Source of the DNA: Phaseolus vulgaris
Lineage: Eukaryota > Streptophyta > Magnoliopsida > Fabales > Fabaceae
Direction of reading: 5' to 3'
NCBI RefSeq assembly: GCF_000499845.2
Contig: NC_023758.2
Coordinates: 14,168,427-14,232,426, forward strand
Length of the DNA: 64,000 bases
A program made the translations under genes and the position numbers. The notes under the pieces were generated by a model, which had not been told where the DNA came from, did no database searches, and saw only the letters and a program-made list of their open reading frames with translations. Below are positions 35,744 through 47,659 of this stretch, piece by piece (position 1 is the stretch's first letter; every line of letters starts with the position of its first letter).

Positions 35744-36033
35744 TCTCCAATTTTGGAGTTAATTCTTATTATTTTTTTGTATTAAAAATTATAAATGATG
35801 TGATAGTGAAGTGAGAATCGATTATAAGATGTCAAATTTTCATTTAAAGTTTTTTATCTCATTCAAATCTTTGTTATTCAAATCTTTGTTATTGCATATA
35901 AGATCAAAGTCAAATAAATTAATTTGTTATATTAAGTCATTAGTGATATATTTGTTTTGTGAATTCAGAAACACAAGAGAAAATTATGACTTATTTATCT
36001 TATTTAAGTTTTTCAAGCAATTCCTTGAATAAT
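35744..36033. other. AT-rich spacer between R2 and the LINE
   Basis: No gene or element feature is visible. Confidence 0.5.
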
Positions 36034-36049
36034 ACAAAAAATGAAGGTA
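36034..36049. repeat. Target-site duplication of the LINE, left copy
   Basis: ACAAAAAATGAAGGTA, repeated exactly at 37303-37318 after the LINE A-tail. Confidence 0.85.
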
Positions 36050-37302
36050 TTTGATTGATGAAGGAGTGGGTGAAAAGTTTGAAGATCATTTTAAGAGGAA
36101 AGTTGGTAATGGGAAAGGTATTAAGTTTTGGGAAGACGATTAGGTGGGTAACATTACCTTGAAATGTAAATTCCTGAGGTTGTTTTCCATGTCTAGTGAT
36201 AAAGATATGTTGTTGGAGCATTGTGGGGCTTGGGAAAATGGTATTTGGAGTTGGAATTTGGTGTGACGAAGAAGTCTGTTTGAGTGGGAGAAAACTCAGG
36301 TTTGCCAACTTTTTTAGGAGATTCAAGGGTTGAGTCTTGTATCGGATCTTGATGACAAGTGGTTTTGGAAAGGTGTTGTGTCGATTGAGTTCTCGGTTAA
36401 GTCTGCTTACGGCATGTTAAGGGGAGAAAGTGATGGGGCGCTTTCAAACTTTTACAATTTTTTCCAAAACATTAAGGCTTTACCTATGGCCCAGGTTATG
36501 ACTTTGAGGGTGCTGTAAAACAAGATTTCTACTAAATTTAATTTGGCATGATGCAGGGTGGTGGTTGAAAGTATTATTTGTAGTTTATGTGGTTTAAAAT
36601 ACGAGTCTATTAACCATATGTTTTTTTACTGTAGCATTCCTTGGTTAGTATGGATTTAGTGTTTCTCGTGGTTAGGAGTGTCGTCAGTTGCTCCCATTGA
36701 TCCCTTTGCACATTTCATTCAATTTTGTAATGCACCTAAGTCTATCAACTTTGTCTTGGGAAGTGTGTGGATCTTGGTGGTTAAAGAGATTTGGTGTCAT
36801 AGGAATAAGGTCATCTTCAAAGGAAGTGTGGTGAATCATTCTAAAATCTTCACTTTGACCGAATGGAAGGTTTGGTCTTGGGTTACTTCTAAAGTTCCCA
36901 CTACTTGCTTCTCCTTCTCTGACTGGTGTCTTGCCCCCTTATCTTGTTTGAATTCGTTATAAGTTGTCTGTATCTGTTTTGGGTTGACAGACCTTTATCT
37001 TTTGTTGGGCGGTTTGGAGGGGTGACTATTGGCTGTTGGCAAAGTTGGTTAAGGTTTTTTTGCTTTGGTGATCCTTGTTTTGTTTGTGTGAAGTGTTGAA
37101 CCTGTTGATTTTTGTAGTGTCAGGTTGGTTTAGTGCTTTGGTTTCTTTTAGTGCTTTGGCTTCTTTTGTTAGGTGTTGGATTTCCTCCCTTTGGTGCGAT
37201 GGGGTGATAGGGAAGATGTACTTTAATTTCATGATTTGTATAAGGGTTGGACCACCCCTGAAGTGGTTCTATTTATTAATTCTTCCTTGCTGATAAAAAA
37301 AA
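36050..37302 (+). pseudogene. 5'-truncated LINE retrotransposon
   Basis: A 1.25-kb insertion with a 16-bp duplication and a terminal A-run. The plus strand encodes, in broken frames, the C-terminal part of a LINE reverse-transcriptase protein: the block GNGKGIKFWEDD near 36110, then DKWFWKG and FSVKSAYGML near 36350-36420, then the reverse-transcriptase zinc-binding region (SLCG, NHMFFYC) near 36590, and a tail ending near 36960. The polymerase core is absent because of 5' truncation, normal for target-primed integration. Several stops make it non-functional. Confidence 0.85.
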
Positions 37303-37318
37303 ACAAAAAATGAAGGTA
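37303..37318. repeat. Target-site duplication of the LINE, right copy
   Basis: Exact match to 36034-36049. Confidence 0.85.
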
Positions 37319-37524
37319 AAGGAATTTAATAAGTTGATTTTATTTTACTTTGATGTTAAAATTTATATGAACTCAAATCTTGAGTTATTCAATGTTTTAA
37401 AATAAGTTGACAAAGTGCATAGTTATTTGTAGTTTAGGAGTTTGTTTGCAATAGTCATTTTTTCTATTTGAAGAGTTCGATTGTGTTTCGATGTTTAAAA
37501 CATGTGTGATGTAAGGTTTTAGTT

Positions 37525-37751
37525 ACTTATTACTTTATATTCTAAATTAGTCTCTATTAGTCTTTTAAAGACTAATTTATAATATAAAATATTAGTAGTT
37601 AAAACCTTGGTAGCTAATTTAGATACCAATTTAGAAACCATAGAGACCACTTTATATACAAATATTTTTTTAGTCTTTAAAATGCTATTTAATTTAGTTA
37701 ATATAGTGACTAATTATTTTCAGTCTTTTATTTAATAATATTTTTGTAGTG
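37525..37751. mobile_element. CACTA-like MITE, truncated copy
   Basis: Ends TTTTTGTAGTG at 37751 and aligns in inverse orientation with 23118-23492, sharing AATAATTAGTCACTATA and the ACCAAGGTTT block. The left terminus is not found. Confidence 0.55.
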
Positions 37752-37806
37752 ATGGTTCATTGTTCAAATTCAAAATTTGGTCATTGGAGAGCCAAATTTT
37801 GAAATA

Positions 37807-38377
37807 TGTATTGCAAATGGCATAAATTATTTTGTGGTGAAGATTAGGTGAGCCAAGTCATAATCAAATTGTGACACTTGAACTATTACACTCTTAAGTC
37901 GAAATAGTTGTGTCATGACTATCAGTTATAACTTTTGGTCTTATTGTAAGCAATCGATCCAACAATTGGTATCAAAATCAAGGTTACAAGTTTGATTCCC
38001 ATTGGGGTAATTGTTCAGGGGGAGATTGTTGCAGGTTTTCCAACTGTCATGTGGTGTAGGTTAGGTGGGTCGAGTCACAATCGAAGAGTTGAATTTCTAG
38101 TGCATAATTGTTGAGGGGGAGATTGTGGCAGGTGACATCAATTGTTTTGTGGCATGGATTAAGTGGGTTGACTCACAATCACAAAGTTCGATTTCTATGG
38201 GACAATTGCTATAGGGAAGATTGTTGTAGGTGACATCAATTTTCGCGTGTTGGAGGCTAGGTGGATCAAGTCACAATCGAATCAAGGAGCTTGGGTTGTT
38301 ACGCTCTTAAGTAGAAAGGGTTTCTCCCTAAATATCAACTATAACTTTTGGCCTAGTAGTAAGTGTCTAATCCAATA
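37807..38377 (+). mobile_element. TRIM-like miniature LTR element
   Basis: A repeat ending GATCCAACA (37964) is followed at once by ATTGGTATCA, a primer-site sequence, then about 40 bp further on by a purine tract GGGGGAGAT (38018) and a second repeat starting TGTTGCAGG. The two repeats share TATCA-CTATAACTTTTGG near their ends (37915-37964, 38330-38377). The whole is under 600 bp and has no coding sequence, as in TRIM elements. The flanking 5 bp do not match and the left start is uncertain. 38018-38310 is a tandem repeat of the purine tract plus repeat start. Confidence 0.45.
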
Positions 38378-38958
38378 ATGTGATTAGGTGCATGGTGGCT
38401 GGAAAATAAGTTGGAATTCAATTCTTAGGAAATTGAATTCCAAGCTCGTTTTTGTTTTACTTTTTTTCTTTTTCATTTAAAAAAAATAGAAGGAAGGAAA
38501 AAATCAGGAAGAAATAAAGAAAAAAATAATAGTTTGCAAAATAAATAATTTGAAACATAAATATTTTCAATAAAAGTGTAGAAATATATATTTTTTGAAA
38601 TTAAAGTTTATAAAGGTAATTATATTGAGTAATAATGTTTAATGAAAAAAAAATATTAAAGAATAGAAATTTAGAAAAGTAAATTTGGTAAGAACAAATT
38701 TATGGAAATAACTCTTCTTCTAGTAGACTTCTTTGTGATTTCTTCTTTGGATGGAAGATAAAGGAAAGTTGAGGAACGAAAGTATTCTTAGAAACTCAAG
38801 AAGAGTTTCAATGACTTTAAGTGGAGTTAGAAATATGTGAGAGTGAAAGGCGAGACAAACACATTAGGAAAAAGTCTAGGATAAGTCTTTAAAGAGACTA
38901 ACCTGGGTAGAACTTAGGAACAAGTAGAATGGCAAAAAATGGGCAGTATGGTTAGAAC
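38378..38958. other. AT-rich spacer
   Basis: No gene. Contains A-rich low-complexity sequence and a direct repeat, AGAACTTAGGAACAAGTA, near 38907 and 38953. Confidence 0.45.
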
Positions 38959-40059
38959 TTAGGAACAAGTAAAACGTGATCCTTCATCTTTCACCATGAA
39001 GCACAGATTGGTTTCCTCACTCTCAGTTGAAGAGCTACTGGTTGAAGATACTTCATTCTCTTCCCAAGAAATGTAATCTCTGCTCCCCTTGCTCCTTTCA
39101 ACTTTCTTGCTGGCTGATATTTCCTTTGATTGATTGTTTGCACAATCCATCCTGATGTGCCCTGTTTTACCACAACCAAAGCATGTGTAGTTAGAGGAAT
39201 TTGATTCATTCTGTTTAGGATACCTTCTTTTTTGTTGGTTCCTATCTCTGCTTTTCTTCTTCAGGAATTTGCTGAACCTCTTTGTGAGTAGGTTGATTGT
39301 TTCATCATGTTCAGCATCTTCTTTCTCCTTCTTGATGTCACTCTGTGCACTTGCTTTCAGTGCAAGTCCCTTGGGTTTCCTTTCCAGTATTTCTTGCTCT
39401 TTGAGTCTCTTGAGCTCCAGCTCATGCTCCATTAATTTCCCAAATAGTGCAGCAGTTGACAGCTTTGACAGATCATGACTTTCTGATATGGCAGTCACTT
39501 TGGGTTGCCAGCTTCTGTCGAGGCACTTCAACACTTTTATGTTAAGTTCCTCTTTGTCAAATATCTTTCCCAATCCAGTAAGATGATTCACAATGTGGGT
39601 GAACCTTTTCTACACATCAACAATGCTCTCTTCGGGTTGCATTCTAAACAATTCATACTCTTGGATAAGAGAATGTTTTCTTGATCTCTTCACATCCTCA
39701 GTGCCTTCATGAGTAACTTCCAAGACTTCCCACATCTCCTTAGCTGAACTACATTGAGATATTCTGAAGAACTGATCCATTGTTAATGACGAAGTAATGA
39801 TGTTCTTGGCTACAAGATCATATTGAGCCTTCTTCTTTTCACTCTCACTTCATTCAGATCTTGGATTTGCCACTTCTTCATCCTTGACAACCTGCATTGG
39901 CACATAGGGTCCATGGACCACAGCCTCCCAAATAAACGACTCAATAGATTCTATGAAAATTTTCATTCTAATTTTCCAAAAAGCCTAATTCATCCCATTG
40001 AACATAGGGGGTCTATTGATAAGCGATCCCTCAGCAAAAAACACTTTAAACTCAGACAT
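38959..40059 (-). pseudogene. Element G gag remnant
   Basis: Starts MSEFKVFFAEGSLINRPP at 40059 and follows D and E gag: AKNIITSSL, AKEMWEVLEVTHEG, IQEYELFRM. At least three stops interrupt it between 39985 and 39610, two where relatives have tryptophan and one where they have glutamine. From 39591 it is open: KCLDRSWQPKVTAISES, a zinc knuckle CFGCGKTGHIRMDC and a serine-rich acidic stretch, then it stops at 38959 before the coiled coil. Confidence 0.8.
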
Positions 40060-40109
40060 TATTGCAAACAAACTTGATTAAAATACAAGTCCTAGCTCTT
40101 GATACCAAT

Positions 40110-41729
40110 TCTTGGGTTCAATAATATCAAAGTTCAAGAGGGGGGGTGAATTGAGCTTTTAAAACTTTCGCACAGATTCAGATTTTATCACAGTACACAG
40201 AAAATAAATCGATTTATTTAGCAATGAACAGATTTATTTTTATACTGTTTATGTACTTTAAGGCATTTATCTCAGTTGAATGATTTTCAATTTTAAGATT
40301 GAGTTAGATGATCTGCAGGCAAAGTTCAAATTGATTTTCGCAAAATTAAAACAGAGAGCTACAACAATTAATCACAACCTTTGAGTATAAAGTCAATGGT
40401 TGTTTTTTAAAACACTTAACATATTGTATTAACCTTCACAGAGCATGAATTTCAATGATGTTTCAACACATATAGATTTATGCAGAAGTTCTTTAGAATG
40501 TTTTTCAGAAAATCAAGAACAGTTTACATGTGCCCAGAAAGAACAGATTCAATCACAATTGAATAGATTTATTTCTTGACAGATTGGTTTATTCAGCAGT
40601 TTATTAATTGCAGGGATTAAGAGAGAATGAACACAAAACAATTATACTGGTTCACTCAAATGAGCTACATCCAGTCTTCACCTAATCCAAGGTGAAATTC
40701 ACTAAACCACAATTCAAAACAATTACAAAAACCATTGTTCTTGAACCCTACAAGAACATGACACACTCTGCTGAAAAACACTATTCCAGCACACACAAGT
40801 CTTCAAGAAACCCTATCAAGAAGAGATTACAACCACACTTTACACGAAATTGAAGAAAGAGACGAATACACTTGATAGAGAATGCAGAAATCTGCCTTAG
40901 ACCAGTAGAAGAGATTGCTCACACAGTGACAACACCTCTAACCAAGCCTTAGAACCAACCAAGAACAAGCACACTATGTGATTTTGAAAATCTTTGAAGA
41001 ACTCGTGCTAATCCTCTGAAATCTCTTATTACTCTTTTGTAAAACTAGTTTTCTCAATGATATGAACAACTTTTAAAAGCCAGAACAAACTCTCCTTTTA
41101 TAGAAAACGTTTTATAACAAACTTTCAAAAAACAATTAAAGCTGTTACAAAAAGAACAGATTGCTAATAAAATGAACAGATTTATTTTGAAAGGCTATTA
41201 CAGAATTTGTTATATGTAGGAGACTTAGTCAAACTCCCTGGTGCAAGGACAAAACGTTAAAAGCCTTTTAAGACAACCATGGCACCAGACTAAAAAGAAT
41301 CTATTCATTTACAAAAGAACAAATTTATTTTCAAAACGATAACAAAATTTTTTAAACAAGTGAAACACAGTCGTTTTGATGGAAAGAAGACTTAGTCAAA
41401 ATACTTGATGCACAAAACATGATTTTCAAAACCCTTAATCAAGGCATCAGCTTAAGAAAAAGAATCTATTTATTTAGAAAAGAATAGATTCATTTTCTAT
41501 GCAATAAAGGATATTTTGTAAAACATGTGAAAAACAGTTTCATAAAACTTGTGCTTGCTCTTATCACATGGTCAGGGGTTAAGAGGTGAGTTACCTAGCA
41601 AAAAGCCTACTTTAAACACCCTCTAATCTATACCTAAGACATCCTTAAAGCAAATGCAAATACTAAAGAAAATTACACAATTGGCTTCATCAAACACATG
41701 TCTTGAAGGGGCAGCATTCATCTTCAACA
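40110..41729 (-). repeat. 5' LTR of element G
   Basis: About 1620 bp, from TCTTGGGTTC to ATCTTCAACA. The 18-bp perfect palindrome AAATAAATCGATTTATTT is at 40202-40219, with a diverged partner about 22 bp on; related pairs (CAGATTTATTT, CTATTTATTT) recur near 41160, 41300 and 41465. A TATA-like sequence is near 41096. No second LTR copy is in the window, so the ends are inferred from the primer site and from the start TGTTGAAGAT on the minus strand. Confidence 0.65.
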
Positions 41730-42881
41730 TATGCTATTGGGCCTAATACATGACCCATAAAATCCTAAAGTACTTTATACATTTATTTTGAACTAAAGTT
41801 TGACCCAAAATGATGATGACTTGTCTTTGTTGAAACCAGCTGAGTTACATTCTTCTTTGTAGTTTCTATCAAGGCTCTACTATTCTTTCATGGTATGGAG
41901 GTCTTCTCTGAGATGCTCTGTAGAATCCTTCATCCTAGAGTTGTCCTCTTTATTGGGCCTACAAAAGATAGACAAAAGCCTAATTAGGCCCATATGTACA
42001 AATAAGTTCTTGAATATTACTCTAACTTTTCATCCTTCTTAAAAATATTATTATTTTGGTTAAATGGGTTTCCACCATCCCCTCTCTTAAAAAGAATTTA
42101 TCCTTGGATCTAATTGTCGTTTCAGGATAACAATATTATTATTGTTTGAGATTCATGTTTTTCCTCCATGATCAAACACCATCTTGTAGAAACAATGAAA
42201 TAGTAAAACAAAAGATATATGTACAAAAATAAAAGTATAAGACAAGAACTTTCTCTCAAGTTCAATGTATCCCTTACCTGTTGATAGATAAACAAAGTTG
42301 CCTAATCTTTTGATCTTGATGTTTCTATTCAAACAATTCTTCACAAGGTTTTTCTCTAGATGGGTTTATATCAATGTCTCGTTTAGATCTAGATAGTGGT
42401 TTTTCTTCAATCAACACCTAGAATTGTTCTAAAGAAGATGATTTTATGTCAATGTCTGGTTCAGTTTCAGATAAAGAATTTTCTTTTATTTCTTTTTCTT
42501 TTCTCTCTCTTCTTTCCTATATCTTTTCTTTCTCTAAGAGCTTGTAATTTTTCTCTAAATTCTTTTTCTCCTCTTATAAATTATTTTTCTCCTTCTACAA
42601 TTTTTCTTCCTTTTGCTACTAGCTCTTTTATCTCTTCTTTCTGCCTTAAAATTCTAAGTTTCTCATCATGAATGACAAGTTTAACATTTTTTATCTTTCA
42701 AAATTTTCTATTTATTTTTATGAAATTTAGCATCCAAAAGTTTGAAATATTTTTCTAAAGATCCTAAGTTACTTACTCTATGAGTTTTGTATTAAAATAT
42801 TTTTTACAAGGAAAGTGAGTTTACCACACATGGTAAATTTCCAGGAAAAATCATAATGGATATTCTTAAGTACCAAGTCTT

Positions 42882-45585
42882 TGTAGGAAAAATTGGCTCC
42901 GAAGGAGCAGGGGTTGAATGAAGCCAAAACTCAATTCACTTTTATCAAACTCGCGATAAATCACAAATTATAGAGGATAAGAGATAGAGAAAAGTATGCA
43001 TAAAGTTGTATACTGGTTCACCCCAAACACTAGGGCTATGTCTAGACCCCTCAAGCAACCTACTCAAAAGTCTTTATTAAAGTATCATCCACCTCTCCAG
43101 GTAACAAGTATTGTCCACCTCTCCAGGTAACAAGTATTGTCCACCTCTCCAGGTAACAAGTATTGTCCACCTCTCCAGGTAACAAGTATTGTCCACCTCT
43201 CCAGGTAACAAGTATTTTCCACCTCTCCAGGTAACAAGTATTGTCCACCTCTCCAGGTAACAAGTATTGAACACCTCTCCAGGTAACACGTATTGTCCAC
43301 CTCTCTAGGTAACAAATATTTAAATCCTCTCCAGGAAAACAGAGATCAAGAATTCTCAACAAGTGAGAAAACACTCTCAATCAGAGAGCAAATAGTGAAA
43401 TCTCACAGGATTATCTTCACACAGTGAATGATTTACAATACAAGGCTCGCTCCTTAAACAATAAGTTCTCTAAACGACAGATTAGAAATATTCTCTCATA
43501 AAGACTATTCACACTAAAAATATGAATTCTCTACAATCATATTGTACTTGTATGCATTTGTCGTGTATTTCTTTACCACTTTCAAGATCTTTATATAGTT
43601 TTCTGAATGTGACTGTTGAAGATTTAATTCTTCTCCTTATTCCCACAGTCGTTGGATGATGTATATAGAAACTCTTGCTCATATATGATTCTTTTGTGTC
43701 TTGGACTTTAAATGTATTTTTTATTAGTTTCTCTTTCTGTCCTAGTGTAAACATTCAATCATTAATATTGTAATATTTTAGTATCCTTCATTCTCGTGCA
43801 CTTGTTCATCATCTTTTACAGGTCAAAAGTTAAATATGAAAACTTTTTCTTTGATTATATTTTGTGTGTCTTTGAGTGTATGAAACAATTTGAATTGTAT
43901 TCTTTATTGTTTTTTTATGTGAATATTAACCCTTTAATGCATGTGACTGATTCTTCAATCATATCTCTGTCATGTTGCTTCATTATAAATACCTTGGACT
44001 CTTGATATGGAAATATTTGCTTTGTTGATATTTGCACCTCTTTGCCATTTGTAATTTTAATGCTTTCTGAAATTCTTTCTAACTTTGTTGTGGATTTGAA
44101 CGTTGGATGCAATGTTGGATTTTCTTTGAAACTCGTTGTCCACTTGAGCTTTGCTACATTTGACACTGATTATGGAAAGTTTTGGCTTGCGTCTTTAATG
44201 TTCTTTTTCTTCATTATTTGCAACTAGTTTGAATATCTTCAATTTCTTCTCATGAATCTCGCTTTTTGCACTAACTCCATTTTTCCCATTAGACACTCAA
44301 TAAGGAAACTTGTGCACATTCTCCTCTATGTCTTGATGGTTCCTAAAATCACATTTAGAAACCTTTATGGTTACCAGTGATATTAATATCTTCAATATAT
44401 GTCACAACAAATATATCATTGAACAAAAATTTCTTAATATCTTAGAATTACATATGAATTATCAATACTTTCATTCTCGTATATTAATTCACACATAATA
44501 TCAATATATTCATGTTTATACATAATAACACTTTTTCAATATAATCACAATTTCTCTTGAATATATTTCACAAAATATACTTTTAAGAATTAAGACATGT
44601 GTATTTTGTTTTTCAAAATCCTTTTTCAAACACGAGTTTAAATTATAATTAATCATAATTATATTAGAAATCAGTGCATAAAATATCTTTCATTAATCAT
44701 TCTAAACATATTAGTTTTGCTCATAGTATTTCAAAGAATGTTTTCATATATTGAACAATTTATTTACATGATATATTCGTTAAAGTTCATTTGAAAACAT
44801 TTTTAAATCTTAATTAAAACATTGTTTATTTTATCAAGGAAGATTTGTATAATTTAGCTTAATCAAAATGAGTTTAAAAAAATATTTGATAAACATGTAA
44901 AATATATAAAGTGAAAGTATTATGTTTGGAAACTTCCCTAACACTTGATCATCCAGCTTGTGATCATCATTTGATATGTTCATTTGATCATTGTGTGGTT
45001 TGTGTAACACTCATGCTTCATATGTTCTTCTCAGAGTATCATCCAATGCATCTCTTTAGAGGATCGACTGCCACTGGTTCTATTACATGTTCTTGTTTGA
45101 CAACACAATTCATTAAGTTCCCTTTTGTAGAAATCGTCTACTAGCTTGATGAGACTTTTGATATATCTATGTCATCGTCTGTTGCTCTCAATCAAAGTTA
45201 TTTTCTCATAAGCACAGTGTTTGTATGACGTTTCTTCAACTGATATTTTATTTTATTTTATTTTTGTCATCATTTGGCAAGGATATGTAGTATACCTTTA
45301 GGTAACATCATCTTTTTCCTTTCCAGATTGTGTTTGCTTGTGTTATGATTTTATATTTTAGCATGTGTATTCATTGTTTCATGTAGCATGTATGTTGTTT
45401 TTTCATCTTCACAACATGTATCGTTTGATATGTCTTTCATGAAGTCTATTAATTTGATATATAATTACTAATTATTATGTACATGAGTGAGCGTGGTTAT
45501 ACATTACAACATATCTTATAGTATTTTGTTATCGTCAAAACTCTTAGAGTCTTAGTCTGATAATAAATTGTCTAGTATCTTTACA
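42882..45585 (-). mobile_element. Solo LTR I, 2.7 kb
   Basis: Begins TGTAGGAAAA and ends ATCTTTACA, and is flanked by GTCTT on both sides (42877-42881, 45586-45590). Leader sequence of H is continuous across the flanks when it is removed. No gag, pol or primer site is present inside. The left end resembles the C/E LTRs (G-rich GGGGTTGAATG near the terminus, ATACTGGTTCACC near 43010, a TTTATATAG box at 43589-43597), so it is a minus-strand LTR left after recombination between two LTRs. Its short frames have no recognised domains. Confidence 0.7.
43088..43343. repeat. 26-bp minisatellite in solo LTR I
   Basis: Nearly ten head-to-tail units containing CACCTCTCCAGGTAACAAG at exact 26-bp period, with starts at 43088, 43114, 43140 and so on. 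The first seven are nearly identical; the last three have diverged. Because 26 is not a multiple of three, all three minus-strand frames stay open, giving spurious proteins. Confidence 0.95.
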
Positions 45586-46147
45586 GTCTTTCCTAGACAA
45601 AACTTATCCCAATGCACTTCACAAATCTTCTTCTAGTGAAATATTCTTCAGCATAAATAAAGAGGTTTCTAAAGAAAGAAACTAAGAGAAAATCTTAAAC
45701 ACTAAGAATTTAAATTGCAAAAGTTAAACTAGACAATTCCTAATGGTAATACTCCAAGGCACACTCACCTTCTAAAAGCGTTTTCTAAAGAAAGTGATTG
45801 AAGTAAACTTTTAGGAGACGAAAGGACACTAAAGGCTCTCCAAGATACCTAAATTAAAGATAATGATCAAATTACAAAAAAAAAAACGAAATAACACAAA
45901 AAAATGTATAAAATCTTCAAAATTCTCTTTTCTTCTCTCACAAGTGTTTCTCTCCAAACCTCTACTTGTTTGTCTTCCAAAAGTGAGTACCCCTTGCAAA
46001 GTCATTTGTCTTCTCTTAAGATGCTCCCTAAAAGTTAGATCAATTTTAACAAAGAATAAACTCAATGTATATTCCACTTCAAGAGATCAGTAAAAGAACC
46101 CTAAAATTCTAAAGATTTATCCTAAATCTTTCCTTTGTTATTTATAG

Positions 46148-47130
46148 AATGGCCCCTAGACCTCCTACCCCTCCCTAACCTTCTTCTGAGATGAACTAGA
46201 TTTCCAGGGCTATTAAGATGATGGCAAATGCTATCCAACAGTAGAATATGGAAATGGCTCATAATCACCAAGCAACGATGCATCATTAGGAGAATGCTAG
46301 ATCTACTGCATCAGCTTCCCACGTCAGTCAATCGTAGGAGCAAATGGGACTGACAGAGTTCATCAGGCAAAACCCACCCTCCTGACCAAGCAGACCAATG
46401 GATTAGGCAGTTAGAGACGATCATTAGGGCAACCTCCTGCCCTGAGGATAAGAAAGTGGTTTTTGCTACATATTTGTTGTCTGGAGAAGCAGAATTCTGG
46501 TGGATGGGAGCTCAACAGATGTTGGAAGCCAGAGCTTAAGTATTATACTAGGAGAGTTTTAGAGTGAGGTTTTTGGAGAAATATTTTCTAGATAGTGCAA
46601 GGTTTGCAAAGGAAGCTAAATTTCTCAAGTTGGAGCAGGGAGAGATGTCACGGAATGCATATGTTGTTAAGTTTGAGTACCTAGCCAGATTCTACACCCA
46701 ATTTACCTGTGAGGCTTGGAGGTGTAAGAAGTTTGAAGAAGGTTTAAAGCATGAATTGAAGAAGACCATAACACCTACGTGCATTAGGGAGTTTCCTGCC
46801 TTAGCTGAGAAGGTGAAGATTGTGGAGACCTTGGAAAAGGGTAATTCCAGGGTAATCAGATCACACCCAGGAGGGTCTTCCAGCGGGAAGGCCAAGGGGC
46901 AGCATCCATAACACAAGCCTTATGCTAGACCTCCACAACATAGAGTAGGAGCAGCTCCACAATAGTTTCAACAACAACAAGCATGGAGACCCACATGTTA
47001 TCATTGTGGTTGATCCCATTTGAAGAAATGTTGTCCTCAACTTTCATCAATGAGAATGTGTTTCACTTGTCAGAAGGAAGGACATTTATCAAAAGATTGT
47101 CATGAGAGGAATAAGAACATTCCTGAAGAT
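46148..47130 (+). pseudogene. Element F gag remnant
   Basis: Starts ATGGCCCCTAGACCTCC at 46148; several stops follow. The frame 46564-46911 is the capsid region (RFLEKYFLDSARFAKEAKFL, EFEYLARFY-like block, KFEEGLKHELKK). Two CCHC knuckles follow near 46997-47100: the first is disrupted by a stop (CYHCG then SHLKKCC), the second is intact (CFTCQKEGHLSKDC). Confidence 0.75.
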
Positions 47131-47189
47131 AACTTATAGTTAGGAAGATGCACGAGTGGTAGACCCCAAGCAACTAGAAGAGTTTTGCT

Positions 47190-47588
47190 ATGTCAGGAGT
47201 TGAAACATCTCAGTCAGGTAACTTGGTACAAGGTGTTTGTCATATAGCTGGTAGATGTGTAAAAGTTGTGTTTGATTCTAGAGCGATACACTCTTTTGTG
47301 TCAAGTTTGTGTGTAGCTGAGTTGGGTCTTCTAGTGAAGGAGTTGTCGTTTGAACTGCTAGTCTCTCCACTTGCATCAGGAAAAGTATTGACCTCCACAG
47401 TTTGCTCTGAATGTCTAATAATAGTAGAGGGATGCAGGTTCAAAATAAATTTGATTTGTCTACCTCTTCAGGACCTTGATGTTATCCTAGGAATGGATTG
47501 GCTATTTGTCAATCACATTCTCAAATATTGTGGTCAACAAAAAATAATGTTTTCGAATTCTAAGGAGTCAGATGTGATGTCTGCTTAG
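47190..47588 (+). pseudogene. Element F protease remnant
   Basis: Retroviral-type aspartic protease fold: VVFDSRAIHSFVS near 47268 and VILGMDWL near 47485. The catalytic triplet is DSR rather than the usual DSG, and the domain is cut off from RT by stops, so it is inactive. Confidence 0.75.
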
Positions 47589-47659
47589 CATGCGTTTCGA
47601 ATTGAAAGAAGGATCAAGATGCTTTGTAATCTCAACTCAAATGTAAATTAATAATGAAA

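Larger units (their letters stand above)
38959..41729 (-). mobile_element. Copia-type element G, 5' LTR and partial gag
   Basis: Minus-strand gag remnant 38959-40059 adjoins a primer site (TTGGTATCAAGAGC on the minus strand, 40090-40109) and a 1.6-kb LTR at 40110-41729. The rest of the element is missing on the left. Related to C, D and E in gag but with a distinct LTR. Confidence 0.7.
41730..46095 (-). mobile_element. Gypsy-type element H, shrunken remnant split by solo LTR I
   Basis: 41730-42077 looks like the end of a 3' LTR, followed by TCCCCTCTC, a minus-strand polypurine tract placed as in R2. 42440-42700 encodes only charged low-complexity sequence on the minus strand like the gag N-terminus of B. 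42850-42881 and 45591-45780 match the leader of B and R2 (AAGTACCAAGTCTT, then CACACTCACCTTCTAAA). No pol is present, so H was internally deleted or non-autonomous. It ends where element F sequence begins, around 46095. Confidence 0.5.

Noticed and set aside
37965..37980. Primer site of a full LTR element
   Set aside because: The sequence fits a primer site, but the next purine tract follows within 50 bp and no genes exist, so only a TRIM-like call is reasonable.
43088..43343. CRISPR-like array
   Set aside because: The units are contiguous with no spacers, in a plant genome; it is a minisatellite.
43060..43380. Repetitive small proteins on the minus strand
   Set aside because: The 26-bp minisatellite leaves all three frames open with cyclic translation; no start context or family supports a gene.
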